NCBI GenBank assembly: GCA_020444005.1
Contig: JAHLLU010000098.1
Span: 1 to 7,354, forward strand
Reading direction: 5' to 3'
DNA: 7,354 nucleotides
DNA from: an archaeon
GTDB taxonomy: Archaea > Thermoproteota > Bathyarchaeia > TCS64
The notes under the pieces: generated by a model
Databases searched by the model: none
Told to the model about the DNA's origin: nothing
Seen by the model: the letters and a program-made list of their open reading frames with translations, nothing else
Shown here: positions 5,547-7,354 of the stretch, one piece after another
Layout of the letters: the number at the start of each line of letters is the position of its first letter
Numbering within the stretch: position 1 is the stretch's first letter
Program-made: the position numbers and the translations under genes

Positions 5547-6689
5547 TTAGGGGAGCTCCCTGAGCTTGGACTTATCCGGTGCCAATGCACGCGTCATGAC
5601 ATCCTCAACCGTACCGGGGTAACCCGCTGGGTCAAACATCGCAGCTACTAATGTATCATAATCAAGACCATTGATGACATCCGTTGCCGCATCAAGGCTA
5701 TTCATACTAAGCACCAAGGCTCTTTCAACAGGCATCCTCTCCGGGTTGATGTCGATACCATAGTAGCCCTTGAAGCTATGCATCTTGAACACCAGTAATG
5801 TAGCAAGCATCTGATCATATCCTAGAACTCCAATGTTCAAGTCTTGGTCATAGTTGCCTAGGGGTTGACTGTTCCAGTGGCTGTGCATGAGGCGTCCCTC
5901 CCTGAGAACCGAGGCGAAGCTGCCTGCAAGCTCCTCATGCCCCATCAAAACATGACCAACTTCCGGGTTCAGACCAACCATAACCTGACCTTTATCAAGT
6001 ACCTCACGGTTTTCCTTGGCCTTGAGTCGTTTCTCTACGTCACGGCACATGAGTAACCCGTTTGCCGTGTTCCGCCAGACGTTGTTGCCTCTGGGCTCGT
6101 AAGGCTTGGGCTCCATGGCGACTCTTACCCCGGGTACCGTATCCATTGCCTCGGCGAGACCAGCCTCAAAACGATCCCACATACCATAGAAATCATGTCC
6201 AAAGGGGTTCTCGTAACCATCAATACCAGGCCAGACCACAGCGAACTCTGTGTCCAGCTCTCTGTTGAGCTTCAATGCTTCTGTGGTGCGTTCTATGGCG
6301 TGTCGTCTGATCTCAGGGTCTGGGTTGCTGAGGCTGCCATGCTGGTATCTTCGCTCGTAGAAGAGGAAAGGTATTGCTGTGAGCAGCTTGATGCCTGTCT
6401 CTTTTTCGAGTGACTTGTAGAGGTGAATGTTATCCCAGTTCACCTCGTTGGGGTAGTGAGCCTCCACACCAAAACTTGAATCAACGTAACCCTCGTCATG
6501 CATCCAAGCAACCTTGCGCAGGGTCTCCTCTATTGCGCCCTTATCGATGTAGGGCTCGTGAAACCTGCTTGCTCCTGGATAGAAATACCAGACCCCAGCA
6601 CTATACTTAGGTTGTAAAGTTGTGCCCGTGAGGTGCTTGAGTAGCTCCTCTGGGGTTCTATGCTTTTTCTGTGGGCGTAAATCCTTCAT
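5547..6689 (-). CDS. xylA: Xylose isomerase-family protein (class I-like TIM barrel)
   Basis: Xylose isomerase converts D-xylose to D-xylulose with two divalent metals in a TIM barrel. The 380-residue product has the length of the short (Streptomyces-like) class. By-eye alignment to that enzyme finds MEPKP with Glu193 and Lys195, NPEVGH with Glu243 and His246, YDQDL with Asp281 and Asp283, Asp313 in GIDINPER, the ring-opening His at His78, and pocket Trp34 and Trp153. The position of the metal-1 ligand Asp (HIDLNGQ in the classic enzyme) is His271 here (HSHWNSQ). The family is clear, but the sugar could differ from xylose. Start ATG 6689 has no ribosome-binding motif and a CTTATTTC box 28-35 nt upstream, suggesting a leaderless mRNA. 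The kinase gene upstream supports an aldose isomerase-kinase pathway. Confidence 0.85.
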   Translation of the reverse strand: MKDLRPQKKHRTPEELLKHLTGTTLQPKYSAGVWYFYPGASRFHEPYIDKGAIEETLRKVAWMHDEGYVDSSFGVEAHYPNEVNWDNIHLYKSLEKETGIKLLTAIPFLFYERRYQHGSLSNPDPEIRRHAIERTTEALKLNRELDTEFAVVWPGIDGYENPFGHDFYGMWDRFEAGLAEAMDTVPGVRVAMEPKPYEPRGNNVWRNTANGLLMCRDVEKRLKAKENREVLDKGQVMVGLNPEVGHVLMGHEELAGSFASVLREGRLMHSHWNSQPLGNYDQDLNIGVLGYDQMLATLLVFKMHSFKGYYGIDINPERMPVERALVLSMNSLDAATDVINGLDYDTLVAAMFDPAGYPGTVEDVMTRALAPDKSKLRELP

Positions 6690-6716
6690 AAGTGAATAGG
6701 GGTTGCTTGGGTTTAT

Positions 6717-6724
6717 GAAATAAG
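6717..6724 (-). promoter_or_regulatory. TATA-like box of the isomerase gene
   Basis: On the minus strand this reads CTTATTTC, lying 28-35 nt upstream of the ATG at 6689, the spacing of an archaeal TATA box for a leaderless mRNA. The same 8-mer occurs at 5530-5537 ahead of the small kinase gene, but only 15-22 nt from its ATG, too close to serve as that gene's TATA box. Confidence 0.4.
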
Positions 6725-6796
6725 CGACTAACCCACGGTCTCTAGTATTTTCAATGAATAAGTCTGGGAGTTCATCGGGAAATTATCAACTGAATA

Positions 6797-6812
6797 GACT
6801 CAGCTTTGAGTC
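6797..6812. repeat. Inverted repeat upstream of the isomerase gene (possible operator)
   Basis: GACTCA and TGAGTC form a perfect 6-bp dyad around GCTT. It lies between the T8 tract that follows the kinase gene and the TATA-like box of the isomerase gene. No T-tract follows it on either strand within a few bases, so it is not a typical terminator. A regulator-binding site is possible but unproven. Confidence 0.35.
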
Positions 6813-6827
6813 AAAGAGAGGATACCC

Positions 6828-6835
6828 AAAAAAAA
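6828..6835 (-). terminator. Oligo-T terminator after the xylulokinase gene
   Basis: The minus strand carries T8 twenty bases after the kinase stop codon. Archaeal RNA polymerase terminates at such tracts, so the kinase mRNA probably ends here and the isomerase gene uses its own promoter. It is the longest T-tract on the minus strand near a gene end in this window. Confidence 0.5.
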
Positions 6836-6855
6836 TGGACGGGATATGGTCTCTC

Positions 6856-7354
6856 TTACTTAAACAAGGAATCTCGTAACGCATCATGACGTTTCTGGAT
6901 TTCCTTGTACTTTGCTGCGTTATCCTTCATCGGTGACAATCTGCTTGATTCATCAACCGAGACCAGTCTATCAGTAATCGCTGAGATTGCTTCACCAGAA
7001 CCAGTCTCTATCCCATCACACCAATACGCCTGAATGGCAGCACCAAGAGCAGCACCCTCAGACTCCTTGAAGCCCACCACCTCTGTATCAAATATGTCTG
7101 CGCATATCTGCGCCCAGACACGGTTTCTACTTGCTCCACCTGTTAATCTGATCTCTGATGGGTTTATACCGAGCTCCTTCATCCTATTGAGACCGTAGTT
7201 GAGTCCAAGTGTAACGCCTTCAACGGTAGCGCGAGTAAGGTTCGCCTCAGTATAGTTGACTGGGTTCAGCCCGTAGAGTACTCCTGTGGAGTCTGGCATA
7301 CTTGGAGTGCGTTCACCCGTAAGATAAGGCAAGAAGAGTACGCCTTCTGAGCCT
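6856..7354 (-). CDS. xylB: Xylulokinase (FGGY family), C-terminal third, cut by right edge
   Basis: FGGY kinases phosphorylate sugars; xylulokinase makes D-xylulose 5-phosphate for the pentose phosphate pathway. The frame is open to the right edge and 165 codons are visible, about a third of the usual 480-500 residues. The fragment starts in the family strand GSEGVLFLPYLTGERTP, matching LPYLSGERTP of E. coli XylB. It continues through the FGGY C-terminal signature, with LTGGASRNRVWAQICADIF and then EGAALGAAIQAYW, and ends at TAA 6856-6858. The TTG at 7332-7330 is an internal codon, not the start, because conserved sequence continues upstream of it. Substrate within FGGY kinases is hard to read from the C-terminus, so xylulose is supported mainly by similarity to XylB and the neighbouring isomerase gene. 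The sugar-binding N-terminal domain is outside the window. Confidence 0.85.
   Translation of the reverse strand, partial: GSEGVLFLPYLTGERTPSMPDSTGVLYGLNPVNYTEANLTRATVEGVTLGLNYGLNRMKELGINPSEIRLTGGASRNRVWAQICADIFDTEVVGFKESEGAALGAAIQAYWCDGIETGSGEAISAITDRLVSVDESSRLSPMKDNAAKYKEIQKRHDALRDSLFK

Noticed and set aside
5516..5590. N-terminal extension of the FlaR-like kinase from the ATG at 5590
   Set aside because: The added 25 residues are rich in Ser, Pro and Leu, do not fit the family and would overlap the isomerase 3' end. ATG 5515 puts the Walker A strand at the N-terminus as usual.
5865..6610. Several plus-strand open frames of 63-72 codons
   Set aside because: They lie opposite the isomerase coding region and lack motifs or start signals; the minus-strand gene explains the DNA.
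7330..7332. TTG as start codon of the xylulokinase gene
   Set aside because: Conserved family sequence (GSEGVLF) continues upstream in frame to the window edge, so the gene is simply truncated by the window.

Overview
The window is archaeal. It encodes a transcription factor B (TFB), a complete ribosome-recycling ATPase ABCE1/Rli1, and archaeal-type start signals: TATA-like boxes placed for short leaders or leaderless mRNAs, plus a few GGTG/GTGAT ribosome-binding motifs matching the archaeal 16S tail. A VIT1/CCC1-type membrane protein and a membrane-anchored coiled-coil protein with N-glycosylation sequons also fit. The lineage cannot be fixed by eye. An Asgard, Bathyarchaeia or other mesophilic archaeal genome is my guess; I see no signature that decides between them.

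Layout from left to right: (1) the first codons of a minus-strand zinc-ribbon protein, cut by the left edge (1-50); (2) an AT-rich divergent intergenic region full of T-tracts (51-283); (3) tfb (284-1210, +, TTG start); (4) a 140-residue, probably all-beta protein of unknown function (1207-1629, -); (5) a VIT1/CCC1-family transporter-like protein (1786-2418, +, GTG start); (6) rli1/ABCE1 (2415-4193, -); (7) a single-pass membrane protein with a coiled coil and a beta-rich, sequon-bearing outer domain (4289-5011, +); (8) a small FlaR/adenylate-kinase-like P-loop kinase (4997-5515, -); (9) a xylose isomerase-family protein (5547-6689, -); (10) the C-terminal third of a xylulokinase-type FGGY kinase (6856-7354, -), cut by the right edge.

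The first seven genes alternate strand, so each is probably its own transcription unit. All three convergent pairs overlap at their 3' ends (4, 4 and 15 nt), while divergent pairs are separated by 233, 156 and 95 bp of promoter-bearing DNA. The right third is different: kinase, isomerase and small P-loop kinase all run leftward. The first two form an isomerase-kinase sugar route (aldose to ketose to ketose 5-phosphate), which is typical of bacteria and uncommon in archaea, so horizontal acquisition is plausible. The isomerase carries an apparent Asp-to-His change at one metal-ligand position, so its sugar substrate is uncertain.

I see no convincing new multi-gene defence, mobile or RNA-guided system, and no tRNA, rRNA, CRISPR array or insertion sequence. 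The points most worth a second look are the isomerase variant and its pathway, the coiled-coil glycoprotein, the palindromic TATA element between two divergent genes, and the strict overlap of convergent stop codons.
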